Source: Devosia oryziradicis (GTDB lineage Bacteria > Pseudomonadota > Alphaproteobacteria > Rhizobiales > Devosiaceae). Taken from it: 64,000 bases of DNA. Below the pieces are notes generated by a model. The model was not told the origin of the DNA, ran no database searches, and saw only the letters and a list, made by a program, of their open reading frames with translations. Of the stretch, positions 43,027 through 52,569 are shown piece by piece; the first letter of the stretch is position 1, and each line of letters begins with the position of its first letter. The stretch spans positions 3,431,421-3,495,420 of the forward strand of contig NZ_CP068047.1 of the NCBI RefSeq assembly GCF_016698645.1, in the 5' to 3' direction. Position numbers and translations under genes: made by a program.

Positions 43027-44406
43027 TCAAACCAGCGGCTTCAGGTCCGCCAGCAGCGTCGGCAGCAGTTCGGTCACCGTAGGGTGAATGTGCATGGTGT
43101 TCATCATGGTGGTGTAGGGCGTACCCGCCGCCATCAGCTGGAGCAGCGACTGCACCACTTCGTCGCCGCCTATGCCCAGGATCGCGGCGCCCAGGATCTG
43201 CTTGGTCTTGGCGTCGACCAGCACCTTCATCAGGCCCTGCGTCTCGCCGCGTTCCTTGGCCCGGCCGACGCGGCTCATCGGCATCACGCCCATCAGCGCC
43301 TTGCGGCCCGACTTGCGCACCTCGGTCTCGCTCATGCCGATGCGGCCGAGCGGCGGGTCGATGAAGAGGCCATAGACCGGGATCCGGCCGGCAAGCGAGC
43401 GCTTGCCGTTGCCCAGCACGTGGTCGGCGACGATTTCAAACTCATTATACGACGTATGGGTGAAGGCGCCCCGGCCGTTGACGTCGCCCATCGCCCATAT
43501 GCCAGGCACCTTGGTACGCAAGCTGTCGTCGACCGGGATGAAGCCGCGCTCATCCGTCTCGAGCCCAGCCGCAGCCAGGTTCAGCGCGGCGCTATTGGGC
43601 TTGCGGCCCAGAGCCACCAGCAGATGGCTGCCTTCGATGGAGGCCAGCCGGCCGCCGCATTCGAGTGACAGCAGGACGCCGTGTCCCGCCTTGGCCACCG
43701 CCTGCACTGTCGTTTCGAACATGAAGGTGACGCCCTCGACCTCGAGGATATCCCGGATGGCAGCGGAAATGTCGGCATCCTCGCGCGAGGCGGGGAGCGG
43801 GCCGCGCTCGATGACGGTCACCTTGGAGCCGAAGCGGGCATACATCTGGGCAAATTCGAGCCCGATATAGCTGGCGCCGGCGATGATCAGATGGCTGGGC
43901 AGCGTGTCCAGGCTCATCATCGAAGTGTTGGTGAGGTGCGGTACGCTCTTGATCCCCGGCCAGTCTGGCACGCTGGCCGTGGCCCCCGTATTGATGAAGA
44001 TCTGCGGCGCCGTCAGCACGCGCTTGCCCACCTTCACCTCGGTGGGGGAAACGAAGCTGCCTTCGCCCTTGAAATACCGCAGGCTCCGCAAGCCGCCCAG
44101 CCAATCGGTCAGGCTGTTGACCGATGCGGCCACGACCTTGTCCTTGCGCGCCTTGACCGCCGCCATGTCGACGGTCACCGGGCCCTTGAGCACGACGCCG
44201 AATTCGGCGGCATGCCGCGCATTCCAGGCCGCCCGGGCACTGGCCACCAGCGTCTTGGTGGGCGTACAGCCATCGTTGACGCAGGTGCCGCCCAGATGCT
44301 CGCGCTCGACCAGCGCTACCGTGCGGCCGGCTTCGGCAAGCCGCGCCGCCAGAAACGGGCCCGACTGGCCAGCGCCGATAATGATGGCATCGAACTGTTC
44401 CGGCAT
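43027..44406 (-). CDS. FAD-dependent pyridine nucleotide-disulfide oxidoreductase (RclA/mercuric-reductase-like)
   Basis: A 459-residue class I flavoprotein. It has an FAD dinucleotide fold at IIIGAGQSG, a redox pair in GGTCVNDGCTPTKT (Cys-x4-Cys), an NAD(P) fold at LIIAGASYIGLEF, a second FAD motif GIWAMGDVNGRG and C-terminal HIHPTVTEL. The GCTPTKT form, in place of GCIPSK, resembles RclA and related enzymes more than dihydrolipoamide dehydrogenase. No lipoyl-enzyme or mer genes are present. The physiological disulfide or metal substrate is unknown. Confidence 0.82.
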   Translation of the reverse strand: MPEQFDAIIIGAGQSGPFLAARLAEAGRTVALVEREHLGGTCVNDGCTPTKTLVASARAAWNARHAAEFGVVLKGPVTVDMAAVKARKDKVVAASVNSLTDWLGGLRSLRYFKGEGSFVSPTEVKVGKRVLTAPQIFINTGATASVPDWPGIKSVPHLTNTSMMSLDTLPSHLIIAGASYIGLEFAQMYARFGSKVTVIERGPLPASREDADISAAIRDILEVEGVTFMFETTVQAVAKAGHGVLLSLECGGRLASIEGSHLLVALGRKPNSAALNLAAAGLETDERGFIPVDDSLRTKVPGIWAMGDVNGRGAFTHTSYNEFEIVADHVLGNGKRSLAGRIPVYGLFIDPPLGRIGMSETEVRKSGRKALMGVMPMSRVGRAKERGETQGLMKVLVDAKTKQILGAAILGIGGDEVVQSLLQLMAAGTPYTTMMNTMHIHPTVTELLPTLLADLKPLV

Positions 44407-44418
44407 GGCACCCCCAAA

Positions 44419-44443
44419 TCAGCCGCCAGTTTATGGCGGCTGA
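44419..44443 (-). terminator. Hairpin downstream of sthA
   Basis: TCAGCCGCC and GGCGGCTGA form a perfect 9-bp stem with a 7-nt loop in the gap between sthA and the following leftward flavoprotein gene. It is a probable sthA transcript end, or a leader structure of the next gene. There is only a weak T-run. Confidence 0.45.
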
Positions 44444-44513
44444 GGAACGTATGCCAGTGACCTGGCGGGCTGATCCTACCGCAAAACAGCCCCCACGGAG
44501 GAGATGGAAAACG

Positions 44514-45959
44514 CTACTTCGCCGTTTGCGGGCGCGCCATGGCGCCATCGACCTGGGCCATGGGCGTCGTGCGCGGCATGCGGTTCCAAGCGTCGAGCGC
44601 TGCGATCTTGTAGGCCTCCGCGAGCGTGGGATAGTTGAAGGCATTCTCGACGAAGTAATCGAGCGTGCCGCCCAGGTTGAGCACGGCCTGCCCGATATGG
44701 ATAAGCTCGGTGGCGCCCTCGCCCACGATGTGGACGCCCAGCAGTTTGCGTGTTTCGAGCGAGAAGATCATCTTCATCATGCCCGACTGCAGGCCCATGA
44801 TGTGGCCGCGCGAGGTTTCGCGGAAGCGGGCGATGCCGGCTTCATAGGGAATGCCCTGCTCGCGCACCTGCGCTTCGGTGAGGCCGACCGTCGAGATTTC
44901 CGGCACGGCGTAGATGCCATAGGGGAAGAATTCGGGGGCCGGCGGCATGGGGGCGCCGCAGGCATGGAGCGCGGCGATACGGCCCTGTTCCATTGAGGTC
45001 GAGGCCAGCGAAGGCCAACCGATGACGTCGCCGGCCGCATAGATGTTGCGCACCGAGGTCTGGAAGGTCACCGGATCGACCTTGAGGCGGCCGCGATCGA
45101 CCGGCACGATGCCGGTGTTTTCGAGGCCGAGATTGGCGGTGGCGCCGGAACGGCCGGCGGCATAGAGCAGCATGTCACTGCGCAGGCGGCGCCCATCGGT
45201 GAGCACGGAAATCGCCCAGCCCTGTTCGTCGAGCTCGACCTTTTCCACCTTGGCACCCAGCCGGATGGTCACGCCCCGATTGCGCAGGTCATGGATGAAC
45301 TCCTCGATGATCTCGCGATCGATGAAATCGAGGATCGTGTCCTTGGGCTCGACAATGGTCACGGGGACGTCGAGGGCTGAAAAGATGGTGGCATATTCGA
45401 TGCCGATGACGCCGGCGCCGACCACCGTGAGGCTGCGGGGCACGCGCGGTTCGGAGACCAGACTATCGCTATCGACCACCGAATGGTCGTTGAACGGGAT
45501 ATTGGCGGGGCGGTAGGGCGTGGTGCCCACGGCGATCACGGCATGGTCGAAACTGAATTTCACCTCGTCGCCATCGGGCGGCAGCACCGCGATATGCCCG
45601 GTATCGAGGAAGCGGGCCATGCCGCCGAAGGTGCGGACGCCGTTGCGGGCGAACTGGTGCTCGAGCACCTCGATCTCGTGGTTGAGCGTCATGCGCAGGC
45701 GGGCGCCCAGGTCCTTGCCCTCGATGTCCTTCTTGACGCGATAGGCCAGGCCATAAAAGCCGCGCTCGCGCCAGCCGGAAAGGTTGAGCACCGTCTCGCG
45801 CAGCGTCTTGGAAGGGATGGTGCCGGTATGAACCGATACGCCACCCAGGCGCAGGCGGTTTTCCACCACCAGGACCGACTTGCCCAGCTTGGCAGCCTGA
45901 ACCGCGGCACGGCGGCCGGCCGGACCGCTGCCGATGACGATGACGTTGAAATGTTCCAA
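44514..45959 (-). CDS. sthA: Soluble NAD(P) transhydrogenase
   Basis: A flavoprotein of 481 residues. FAD fold VIVIGSGPAGRRAA, then GGVSVHTGTIPSKTLRE where the redox cysteines of relatives are replaced, the diagnostic feature of the Si-specific transhydrogenase. NAD fold VVGAGVIGIEYATIF and YAAGDVIGWPSLAST follow. It balances NADPH and NADH in the cytosol. TTG at 45959 is used because GGGAG lies upstream and LEHFNVIVIG aligns with family N-termini; the open frame extends 104 codons further into a structured non-coding region. Confidence 0.88.
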   Translation of the reverse strand: MEHFNVIVIGSGPAGRRAAVQAAKLGKSVLVVENRLRLGGVSVHTGTIPSKTLRETVLNLSGWRERGFYGLAYRVKKDIEGKDLGARLRMTLNHEIEVLEHQFARNGVRTFGGMARFLDTGHIAVLPPDGDEVKFSFDHAVIAVGTTPYRPANIPFNDHSVVDSDSLVSEPRVPRSLTVVGAGVIGIEYATIFSALDVPVTIVEPKDTILDFIDREIIEEFIHDLRNRGVTIRLGAKVEKVELDEQGWAISVLTDGRRLRSDMLLYAAGRSGATANLGLENTGIVPVDRGRLKVDPVTFQTSVRNIYAAGDVIGWPSLASTSMEQGRIAALHACGAPMPPAPEFFPYGIYAVPEISTVGLTEAQVREQGIPYEAGIARFRETSRGHIMGLQSGMMKMIFSLETRKLLGVHIVGEGATELIHIGQAVLNLGGTLDYFVENAFNYPTLAEAYKIAALDAWNRMPRTTPMAQVDGAMARPQTAK

Positions 45960-46381
45960 AGACCGGCTCCCGACTCGCTGATGCGAACGCCTACCGGCAG
46001 AATGTGACGTCTGGGCAAACGTTGCAATCGGGGGCGGTGAAGGGCTGGGTTGCCGGAGAAGCGAAGGAGGCGGCGTGTTGGTGTGCCCTTGCTTGAGCTT
46101 CCAGTCAGCTCCCTCCCCCTTGAGGCGACGGGCTTTGGCGCGGTGGCAGCCAAACTTATCCCCGTTACCAAGGCGCACGCATAATCCCTGGGGGTTTTGC
46201 CTCTCCCACAGGTTCGAGCCCGGACGGAAGCGTGTGCGCGACCGGCCCGGTGCTGCTCCAAAAACCGGCACCCAGGGACGGCTTCCGTCTCAATTTGTAC
46301 TCCTTATGGGGCGAAAGGCATCTCGGGGTTCGCCCGTATTCGAAAACCGCGACCCAGGCGGCGCCTTGGCATGTCGGCCAA
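45960..46381. other. Structured intergenic region between sthA and dapD
   Basis: This 422-bp stretch lacks a standard gene. GACGGAAGC (46223-46231) pairs with GCTTCCGTC (46281-46289) around an inner GGTGC/GCACC stem (46249-46253 with 46268-46272). A separate hairpin GGGCGAA/TTCGCCC follows at about 46309-46335. A ribosome-binding-like AAGGAG and a 42-codon frame overlap the structure on the minus strand. It lies upstream of the dapD promoter and would be in a long sthA leader or in a separate small RNA. Confidence 0.4.
46165..46293 (-). CDS. Candidate 42-residue small ORF in the sthA leader
   Basis: TTG at 46293 is preceded by a perfect AAGGAG with a 6-nt spacer on the minus strand. The frame encodes MRRKPSLGAGFW at its start and ends GIMRAPW before TAA. 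It overlaps the paired region described for 45960-46381, so coding and structure may compete, or the reading frame may be accidental. No similarity is recognised. Confidence 0.2.
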   Translation of the reverse strand: MRRKPSLGAGFWSSTGPVAHTLPSGLEPVGEAKPPGIMRAPW

Positions 46382-46409
46382 TTGACAGCGCGGCGCTCGC
46401 CGCTATGGT
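46382..46409 (+). promoter_or_regulatory. Sigma70-type promoter of dapD
   Basis: TTGACA at 46382-46387 and TATGGT at 46404-46409 are separated by 16 bp. Predicted transcription start is near 46416, about 20 nt before the dapD ATG, leaving room for the GGGGAAAC ribosome-binding region. Confidence 0.65.
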
Positions 46410-46436
46410 CCGCACCGCTATTCCGGGGAAACCAAC

Positions 46437-47279
46437 ATGTCCTATGCCGATCTCGCCAAGACCATCGATGACGCCTTCGAGGCCCGTGCCGAGATCAAGT
46501 TCGGCCAGCAGGGGCCGATCCGCGAGGCGGTCGAGGAGGCCCTGCGCCTGCTCGATACCGGTACGCTGCGCGTGGCCCAGAAGGTGGACGGCGCCTGGCA
46601 GGTCAACCAGTGGCTGAAGAAGGCCGTGCTGCTGAACTTCCGGCTCAACGACAACAAGCTCGTCGAAGGCGGGCCGGGCGGTTCGCATTATTGGGACAAG
46701 GTGCCCACCAAGTTCGAGGGCTGGAGCGAGAACACCTTCCGCGAGGCCGGCTTCCGGGCCGTGCCGGGCGCCGTCGTGCGCAGCCCGGCCTTTATCGGCC
46801 GCAACGTCGTCCTGATGCCCAGCTTCGTCAATGTCGGCGCCTATGTCGACGAAGGCACGATGGTGGACACCTGGGTCACGGTCGGCTCCTGCGCGCAGAT
46901 CGGCAAGAACGTGCACATTTCGGGCGGCGTCGGCATTGGCGGCGTGCTCGAGCCGCTGCAGGCCGGCCCCGTCATCATCGAGGACAACTGCTTTATCGGT
47001 GCGCGTTCCGAAGTGGTGGAAGGCGTCGTGGTGGGCGAGGGCTCGGTCATTTCGATGGGCGTGTTCATCGGCGCCTCGACCAAGATCGTCGATCGCAATA
47101 CCGGGGAAATCCATATCGGCAAGGTGCCGCCCTATTCGGTAGTGGTCTCGGGCTCGCTTCCCGGTAAGCCCCTGCCCAACGGCAATCCGGGTCCCAACCT
47201 CTACTGCGCCGTCATCGTCAAGACTGTCGACGCGCAGACCCGCAGCAAGACCGGGATCAACGACCTGCTGCGCGACTGA
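46437..47279 (+). CDS. dapD: 2,3,4,5-tetrahydropyridine-2,6-dicarboxylate N-succinyltransferase
   Basis: A 280-residue acyltransferase of the lysine/diaminopimelate pathway. The N-terminal helical region is followed by a left-handed beta-helix of hexapeptide repeats (about 105-240), with segments [35 protein letters not shown] and [23 protein letters not shown]. It uses succinyl-CoA and acts in the cytosol as a trimer. The length is normal. It has its own promoter and lies in the same direction as dapE, with two DUF805 genes in between. Confidence 0.95.
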   Translation: MSYADLAKTIDDAFEARAEIKFGQQGPIREAVEEALRLLDTGTLRVAQKVDGAWQVNQWLKKAVLLNFRLNDNKLVEGGPGGSHYWDKVPTKFEGWSENTFREAGFRAVPGAVVRSPAFIGRNVVLMPSFVNVGAYVDEGTMVDTWVTVGSCAQIGKNVHISGGVGIGGVLEPLQAGPVIIEDNCFIGARSEVVEGVVVGEGSVISMGVFIGASTKIVDRNTGEIHIGKVPPYSVVVSGSLPGKPLPNGNPGPNLYCAVIVKTVDAQTRSKTGINDLLRD

Positions 47280-47408
47280 CCTCGACACTTGTCAAATTTG
47301 TCAGGCTGCGTTCATCTTCGCGGCGCTAGAGCGGCGTTGCGGGCGCAATCGGCCGCATCAACGAGGCGCCGGGGGTCACTGCCGGCCGGGGACAAGTGGA
47401 AACAAGCT

Positions 47409-47780
47409 ATGAATTTCAATCAGGACTGGAACTACCTCTTCACCAGCTTTGAGGGTCGGATCAACCGCGCGCCGTTCTGGGCGGGCGTCATCGTACTGAT
47501 CGTGGTCAACATCCTCATCAGCATCATCGGCGGCATTCTGGGCGCGATCTTCGGGCCGCTGAGCTACCTGGCGACCCTCGCCTCGCTCGCCATGATCTAT
47601 CCGGCATCGGCGCTCTACGCCAAGCGCTGGCACGATCGCGGCAAGTCGGGCTGGTGGACGCTGGTCATGCTGATCCCGCTGCTGGGCGTGCTCTATGCCA
47701 TCTACGAGCTGGGCATCCAGGAAGGCGAGCCGGCTGCCAACCAGTACGGCCCCAATCCGCTCGGCGTTGCCGCTGCCTGA
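47409..47780 (+). CDS. DUF805 small membrane protein
   Basis: A 123-residue inner-membrane protein: DWNYLFTSFEGRINRAPFWAG at the N-terminus, about three membrane helices, and the DUF805 signature AKRWHDRGKSGWWTL. It ends NQYGPNPLG, the usual DUF805 tail. ATG at 47409 is used; an upstream extension is not family-like. Function is unknown. A stable hairpin follows the stop. Confidence 0.85.
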   Translation: MNFNQDWNYLFTSFEGRINRAPFWAGVIVLIVVNILISIIGGILGAIFGPLSYLATLASLAMIYPASALYAKRWHDRGKSGWWTLVMLIPLLGVLYAIYELGIQEGEPAANQYGPNPLGVAAA

Positions 47781-47806
47781 GGACGATATCTGCGGGCATT
47801 GTCTTA

Positions 47807-47837
47807 AAGCGTCCCCCGGCCAAGCCGGGGGACGCTT
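47807..47837 (+). terminator. Strong 14-bp hairpin terminator after the first DUF805 gene
   Basis: AAGCGTCCCCCGGC (47807-47820) and GCCGGGGGACGCTT (47824-47837) are perfect complements with a 3-nt loop. The downstream side is TTGCATT, a weak T-run. The stem probably separates dapD-DUF805 from the next gene. Confidence 0.75.
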
Positions 47838-47932
47838 GCATTCTGCGGCCGGACTGGCGGGAGAGGGGCGATTCACCTAGAATGTGCTGGCCGGATGGGT
47901 CCCGGCGTTTCTGATTTCCGAGGGGGAAAATC

Positions 47933-48409
47933 ATGGACTTGCAAGCACTCTATCTCAGCAGTGACGGCCGGATTTCACGCAAGACGTGGTGGATCGGCAC
48001 GGTCATCCTGATCGTGGCCACCTTGATCCTCTACTTCATTCTGGGCCTGGTGGGCCTGGGCCTGACTTCACGCTGGGGTCCGATCATCGTCTTTCTGATC
48101 GTCATCTACCCCACGATCAACCTTGGCGTGAAACGCCGGCACGACCGCGACAATAACGGCAACGACTATCGTATTCTGATGGGCCTTTATGCGGTACTGA
48201 CCGTGCTGCAAGTGCTGGGCATCGGCTATACTCCCGCCGACCTCGGCAATGGTATGGTTGCCATGGTGCCGGACATGTGGATGTCGATCATCACGCTCGT
48301 GGTGAGCGTCTACGCCCTCTACATGCTGATCCAGCTCGGCTTCCTCAAAGGTTCGCCGGGCGCCAACAGCTACGGCGCCGACCCGGTGGGTTACGCCGTC
48401 GCAGCCTGA
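47933..48409 (+). CDS. DUF805 small membrane protein, second copy
   Basis: A 158-residue protein with four predicted membrane helices, the N-terminal SSDGRISRKTWWIGTV, the shortened signature VKRRHDRDNNGNDY and the tail PGANSYGADPVGYAVAA. It is clearly related to the gene upstream but divergent, so an old duplication. A GAGGGGG ribosome-binding site precedes the ATG. It lies 21 bp before dapE and is likely co-transcribed with it. Confidence 0.85.
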   Translation: MDLQALYLSSDGRISRKTWWIGTVILIVATLILYFILGLVGLGLTSRWGPIIVFLIVIYPTINLGVKRRHDRDNNGNDYRILMGLYAVLTVLQVLGIGYTPADLGNGMVAMVPDMWMSIITLVVSVYALYMLIQLGFLKGSPGANSYGADPVGYAVAA

Positions 48410-48429
48410 ACCAAGGACGGGATCGCCTC

Positions 48430-49590
48430 GTGACTTCTCTACCTGCGGGCGATCCCGTCCGCCTTCTCAAGGATCTGGTTGCCTGCCCGTCGGTGACGCC
48501 CGCGGAGGCGGGCGTGCTCGATGTGCTCGAACGCGCTCTGGGCAGCATCGGCTTTGCCGTGACGCGGCTGCGCTTCGAGGGCGATGGCTCCTATCCGGTT
48601 GACAACCTCTTCGCCATCAGGGGCAACGGCGGTCGCCGATTGCTGTTTGCCGGCCATACCGATGTCGTGCCGCCGGGCGAACTGGCCAATTGGACGTCCG
48701 ATCCATTCACGCCGCGCGAGGCCGATGGCAAGCTCTATGGGCGTGGCGCCGCCGACATGAAATCGGGCATCGCCGCCTTCGTCGCCGCGGCAGCCTCCAT
48801 CCCCGCGGATGCCGGCACCGTGATGATGGCCATCACCAACGACGAGGAGGCCGACGCCATCAACGGCACCGACAAGCTGATGGCCTGGGCCGAGGCCCAG
48901 CAGCACCATTTCGATTTCGCCATCGTTGGCGAGCCGAGCTCGGCTGCCATGTTGGGGGACAGCATCAAGATCGGCCGTCGCGGTTCGCTATCGGGCATCA
49001 TCACAGTGTCTGGCACGCAGGGACATGTTGCCTATCCCGACAGGGCCAACAACCCGCTGCCGACCCTGGCGCGGATAGTCACCGCGCTCGATACCGATAT
49101 CGATGGCGGCACGGAGCATTTTCCGGCAAGCAATCTCGAAGTCACTTCGATCGATGTCGGCAATGCTGTTTCCAACGTCATCCCGGCTTCCGGGACGATC
49201 CGCTTCAACATCCGCTACAACGATCTGTGGACACCCGAAACGCTGAGCAACTGGGTGCGCGAGCGTATTGCCAGCGTCGACCATGCCGGCGCCAGCGTGA
49301 CCTTTGCCCTCGCCGGACTACCGTCGCGCTCGTTCCTGTCTCCGCTGAGCGGGGATGTCGATACGCTCGGCGACGCCATTGCCAGCGTGACTGGCCGGCG
49401 TCCGGAATTTTCCACCGGCGGCGGCACCTCGGATGCGCGCTTCATCGCTCAATATGGCCCGGTGGTGGAATGCGGGCTGGTCGGCCCCTCCATGCACAAG
49501 GCCGACGAGCACATCGCCTTAGCCGACCTGACCGGTTTGACCGAAATCTACCGGGCCTTCTTGGTCCGCTTCTTCGAGGTCCAAGCATGA
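48430..49590 (+). CDS. dapE: Succinyl-diaminopimelate desuccinylase
   Basis: A 386-residue M20-family di-zinc hydrolase: LLFAGHTDVVPPG (first metal ligand), GRGAADMKSG (bridging aspartate), ITNDEEADAINGT (catalytic and metal glutamates), VGEPSS, and the dimerisation domain with GTQGHVAYPDRANNP. GPSMHKADEH supplies the last histidine. It releases succinate to give LL-diaminopimelate. GTG at 48430 is used, as AAGGA lies upstream and the N-terminus matches the family. Its stop overlaps the next ATG by 4 bp. Confidence 0.94.
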   Translation: MTSLPAGDPVRLLKDLVACPSVTPAEAGVLDVLERALGSIGFAVTRLRFEGDGSYPVDNLFAIRGNGGRRLLFAGHTDVVPPGELANWTSDPFTPREADGKLYGRGAADMKSGIAAFVAAAASIPADAGTVMMAITNDEEADAINGTDKLMAWAEAQQHHFDFAIVGEPSSAAMLGDSIKIGRRGSLSGIITVSGTQGHVAYPDRANNPLPTLARIVTALDTDIDGGTEHFPASNLEVTSIDVGNAVSNVIPASGTIRFNIRYNDLWTPETLSNWVRERIASVDHAGASVTFALAGLPSRSFLSPLSGDVDTLGDAIASVTGRRPEFSTGGGTSDARFIAQYGPVVECGLVGPSMHKADEHIALADLTGLTEIYRAFLVRFFEVQA

Positions 49591-50132
49591 AAATCTGGGC
49601 AGCAATCCGCGATGCGGTGATCGGCTGGATCATGCTGTTGCGCGGGGAGGAGGGCTGGCGCGCCCATTTCCGGCTCACGCCGGCCGGATTTGCCACCGCG
49701 CTCATCATCTTCGCTTGCTTGAATTTCCTGGCTGTTGCCATCACGTCCCTGGGCATCGGCCTGCCCAGCCTGATCGGGGTCGTCGCCGCCATGTTCGTGC
49801 TGGCGCTGCCGCTCACCGCGACCGTGGTGGTGCTGCTGGGCACGCGGATGGCGCTCAGGAGCGAGAAGCCGGTGCTCGACGTGCTGGTGCCGGCCACCTA
49901 CGCGATCACCGCTTTCCTGTTCGTGGAGGGCTTCCTGGCCATGCTGGGTGGCCCGGTGGTCATGCTGGCCTGGCTGGGCCTGGCCTATCTGCTCTATCGC
50001 CTTGCCCGGGCCGCCATGGGGTGGAATGCGGCATTTTCAGCCGGGTTTGCGGTTTTGACCGTGGTCCTTCTTGTGGCCATGCGGCTGGCACTCTACATGC
50101 TGTCCACCACCGCCGCCGGTTCTCCCATCTAG
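49587..50132 (+). CDS. Hypothetical integral membrane protein
   Basis: A 181-residue protein with about four to five membrane helices from residue 38 onward and a short basic/acidic N-terminal segment (GWIMLLRGEEGWRAHFRLTP). Translational coupling to dapE through ATGA indicates co-expression, but no family is recognised. Gene position next to a second small membrane protein suggests the pair works together. Confidence 0.7.
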   Translation: MKIWAAIRDAVIGWIMLLRGEEGWRAHFRLTPAGFATALIIFACLNFLAVAITSLGIGLPSLIGVVAAMFVLALPLTATVVVLLGTRMALRSEKPVLDVLVPATYAITAFLFVEGFLAMLGGPVVMLAWLGLAYLLYRLARAAMGWNAAFSAGFAVLTVVLLVAMRLALYMLSTTAAGSPI

Positions 50133-50147
50133 CATCGAGACTGCCCC

Positions 50148-50741
50148 TTGGCCCAACCGACCACGACTTTCCTCGATGAGCTGATGGACGCTGCGCGTGG
50201 CTGCGTGGCGCTGCTGCTCGGCCGGCGCGACGCCTCGGGCTACTTCGATTTCAGCCAACGGGGCCTCGTCGGGTCGTTCATCGCGCTGGTGCTCGGCATC
50301 GGTCTCACCGCTCTGGGGCCGCAGCCGCTGAGTGCGCCGGCAGGCACCGTAACCGCTGGGGCCGCCATGGCGGTCGTGATCTTCGAGGGGCTGATCGTCG
50401 CCGTGCAGTTTGGCGTGGCGTGGCTGGTGCTACGCCAATTGGGACGTGGCGATGGTCTCGTGCCATTCATGGTCGTGCAGAACTGGGGCATCCTGTTCCA
50501 GGCGATCCTGGCCGAATTCATCATCCTAGCATTCGGCCCGCCCATCGCGGTCGAGGGGGATGTCGCGCAATTGACCAATGGCAGCCTCCCGCTGGGGATC
50601 CTGGCCATCATGGTGTTCATCATCGCCATCAATGTGGGCCGGTTGATCCTGACGCTGCGACCGCTGCATGTCGCTCTGTTCGTCGGGGCGCAGTTCGGCG
50701 CAATGCTGGTGCTCCCGCCACTGCTGGGGGCGTTTCTCTAG
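50148..50741 (+). CDS. Hypothetical integral membrane protein
   Basis: A 197-residue protein with an N-terminal amphipathic segment ([22 protein letters not shown]) and about five membrane helices; the overall form recalls Yip1-like proteins but this is weak. TTG at 50148 is the likely start, 15 bp after the previous stop. It ends in CTAG shared with the stop of the opposing truA gene. Confidence 0.7.
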   Translation: MAQPTTTFLDELMDAARGCVALLLGRRDASGYFDFSQRGLVGSFIALVLGIGLTALGPQPLSAPAGTVTAGAAMAVVIFEGLIVAVQFGVAWLVLRQLGRGDGLVPFMVVQNWGILFQAILAEFIILAFGPPIAVEGDVAQLTNGSLPLGILAIMVFIIAINVGRLILTLRPLHVALFVGAQFGAMLVLPPLLGAFL

Positions 50742-51475
50742 TAATCGACCCGGGTCAGGTAGAGCCCCGACGACGGCGCCATCGGGCCGCAGCGGCGTCG
50801 GTCGCGTGCATCGAGCGCGGCTCGAAAATCGGCAGGCGACCACTTGCCTTCCCCCACCAGGCGGAGCGATCCCACCATGGACCGCACCTGGTGATGGAGG
50901 AAGCTGCGGGCGCTGGCTGAAACGACGATGTGGTCGGGCTCGGCGCGCACCGAAAACTTATCCAACGTGCGCAAGGGCGAGTTAGCCTGGCATTCCGATG
51001 ATCGGAACGTGGTGAAGTCGTGCAGGCCGAGTATCTGACTGGCGGCGTGATCCATCGCCTCGGCATCGAGTTTTTTGGGGATGTGCCAGACATGGTCGCG
51101 CTCGATGACCGGCGGGGCGCGACGGGTGAGGATGCGGTATTCATAGTGCCGCGCCGTAGCCGAGAACCGCGCTTCAAAACCGTCGTCCACGGTCTCGGCA
51201 TCGATGATGGCCACCGGGGCCGGACGAAGGTGATAGTTCAGCGCCTCGCGGATACGGAACGGATTCCAGTCCCTGCCGAGATCGAAATGCACCACCTGGC
51301 CCAGCGCATGCACGCCGGCATCGGTGCGGCCGGCCGCCTGGGTGGTGACCGTTTCGCCCGACATGGCGGCAATCGCCTCCTCCAGCGCCTGTTGCACGCT
51401 CGGCCGGTCCGACTGGCGCTGCCAGCCGGAGAACGGGGTTCCGTCATATTCGATGGTGAGCTTATAGCGCGGCAT
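50738..51475 (-). CDS. truA: tRNA pseudouridine(38-40) synthase
   Basis: A 245-residue enzyme with [21 protein letters not shown] at the N-terminus and the catalytic aspartate in [15 protein letters not shown] (near residue 54). It modifies the anticodon arm of several tRNAs. ATG at 51475 shares a base with the fmt stop (TGATG), which indicates coupling within def-fmt-truA. A longer upstream frame belongs to the shadow of fmt. Confidence 0.94.
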   Translation of the reverse strand: MPRYKLTIEYDGTPFSGWQRQSDRPSVQQALEEAIAAMSGETVTTQAAGRTDAGVHALGQVVHFDLGRDWNPFRIREALNYHLRPAPVAIIDAETVDDGFEARFSATARHYEYRILTRRAPPVIERDHVWHIPKKLDAEAMDHAASQILGLHDFTTFRSSECQANSPLRTLDKFSVRAEPDHIVVSASARSFLHHQVRSMVGSLRLVGEGKWSPADFRAALDARDRRRCGPMAPSSGLYLTRVDY

Positions 51476-52395
51476 CAGCTGACGGCGTGCGGCAGCGCGC
51501 CTGTTCCGCGCAGGAACGTTGCGGCGTCCATGGCACCCTTGCCTTCGCGCTGCACCTGGGTTAGGCGCACCGCGCCCGTGCCGCAGGCGATGGTGAGATT
51601 GTCGAGCAGCGTGCCCGGAGCGCCGGTGCCCTCCCCCAGCGTCGAACGCAGGGCCTTGACCCGCACCGGCTTGCCGGAGAGTTCGAGCTCGAACCAGGCG
51701 CCGGGAAATGGAGAGAGGCCCCTGATATGGTTGTGAACCTCGGCGGCAGGGCGAGACCAATCGATACGCGCTTCGACCTTCTCGATCTTTTTGGCGTAGA
51801 CGGCGCCGTCTTCGGGCTGCGGTGTGAAGTCGAGGCTGCCGCGTTCGAGCGCCGCCAGCGCCCGACCCATCAGATCCGCGCCCACGCGCATCATCTGGTC
51901 GTGCAATTCGCCCGCCGTCATGTCAGGGCCGATCGGGATCATGTCGGCCAGGGCGACCGGACCGGTATCCAGACCCTCGTCCATCTGCATCACCATGACG
52001 CCGGTTTCCGTATCACCCGCCATCACGGCACGCTGGATCGGGGCGGCCCCGCGCCAGCGCGGCAGCAGCGAGCCGTGGAGGTTGAGGCAGCCCAATTCGG
52101 GCGCTTCAAGGATCGCCTTGGGCAGCAGCAGGCCATAGGCAACGACGATGCCGATCTCGGCGCCATGGCTGGCAAAGACGATCTGCTCGGCCTCGCCCTT
52201 GAGCGATTTGGGGGTAAAGACGGGAATGCCGAAGCCTTCCGCCGCCAGATGCACGGGCGACTTGCGCTCCTCCTGGCCGCGACCGGCCGGCTTTGGCGCG
52301 CGGGTATAGACGGCGACCACCTCATGCCCGGCGGAGACGATCTCGGTCAGCGTGGGAACGGAAAAATCGGGCGTGCCCATGAAGACGACGCGCAT
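51475..52395 (-). CDS. fmt: Methionyl-tRNA formyltransferase
   Basis: A 306-residue enzyme with [16 protein letters not shown] at the start, the 10-formyltetrahydrofolate site [20 protein letters not shown] (catalytic Asn-His-Asp set with [16 protein letters not shown]), and a C-terminal OB-like tRNA-binding domain. It formylates initiator Met-tRNA, working with the deformylase encoded just upstream in the operon. Length is standard. Confidence 0.95.
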   Translation of the reverse strand: MRVVFMGTPDFSVPTLTEIVSAGHEVVAVYTRAPKPAGRGQEERKSPVHLAAEGFGIPVFTPKSLKGEAEQIVFASHGAEIGIVVAYGLLLPKAILEAPELGCLNLHGSLLPRWRGAAPIQRAVMAGDTETGVMVMQMDEGLDTGPVALADMIPIGPDMTAGELHDQMMRVGADLMGRALAALERGSLDFTPQPEDGAVYAKKIEKVEARIDWSRPAAEVHNHIRGLSPFPGAWFELELSGKPVRVKALRSTLGEGTGAPGTLLDNLTIACGTGAVRLTQVQREGKGAMDAATFLRGTGALPHAVS

Positions 52396-52409
52396 TGCAC
52401 TCTCTTTCT

Positions 52410-52566
52410 TCCTTCTCCCCTTGAGGGAGAAGGTGGCGCGCAGCGCCGGATGAGGGGTGCTGCGCTATCAAAACGCCTCAAGCATGGGAGAGCGCAGCAC
52501 CCCTCACCCTGCTTTTCGTCTGAACGACGAAAAGCTGCCCTCTGCCTCAAGGGGAGAGGGGAAGAA
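52410..52566. repeat. Complex palindromic intergenic repeat between def and fmt
   Basis: Outer arms CTTCTCCCCTTGAGGGAGAAGG and CCTCAAGGGGAGAGGGGAAG (given in part) flank an inner inverted pair GAGGGGTGCTGCGCT and AGCGCAGCACCCCTC and a smaller CTTTTCGTC/GACGAAAAG hairpin. The 157-bp unit resembles the large interspersed palindromes of rhizobial genomes and would separate def from fmt-truA in the transcript. Confidence 0.7.
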
Positions 52567-52569
52567 AGT

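Noticed and set aside
46211..46221. GGTTCGAGCCC resembling a tRNA T-loop
   Set aside because: The flanking bases do not form a T-stem, and no acceptor or anticodon arm can be drawn at the required distance on either strand.
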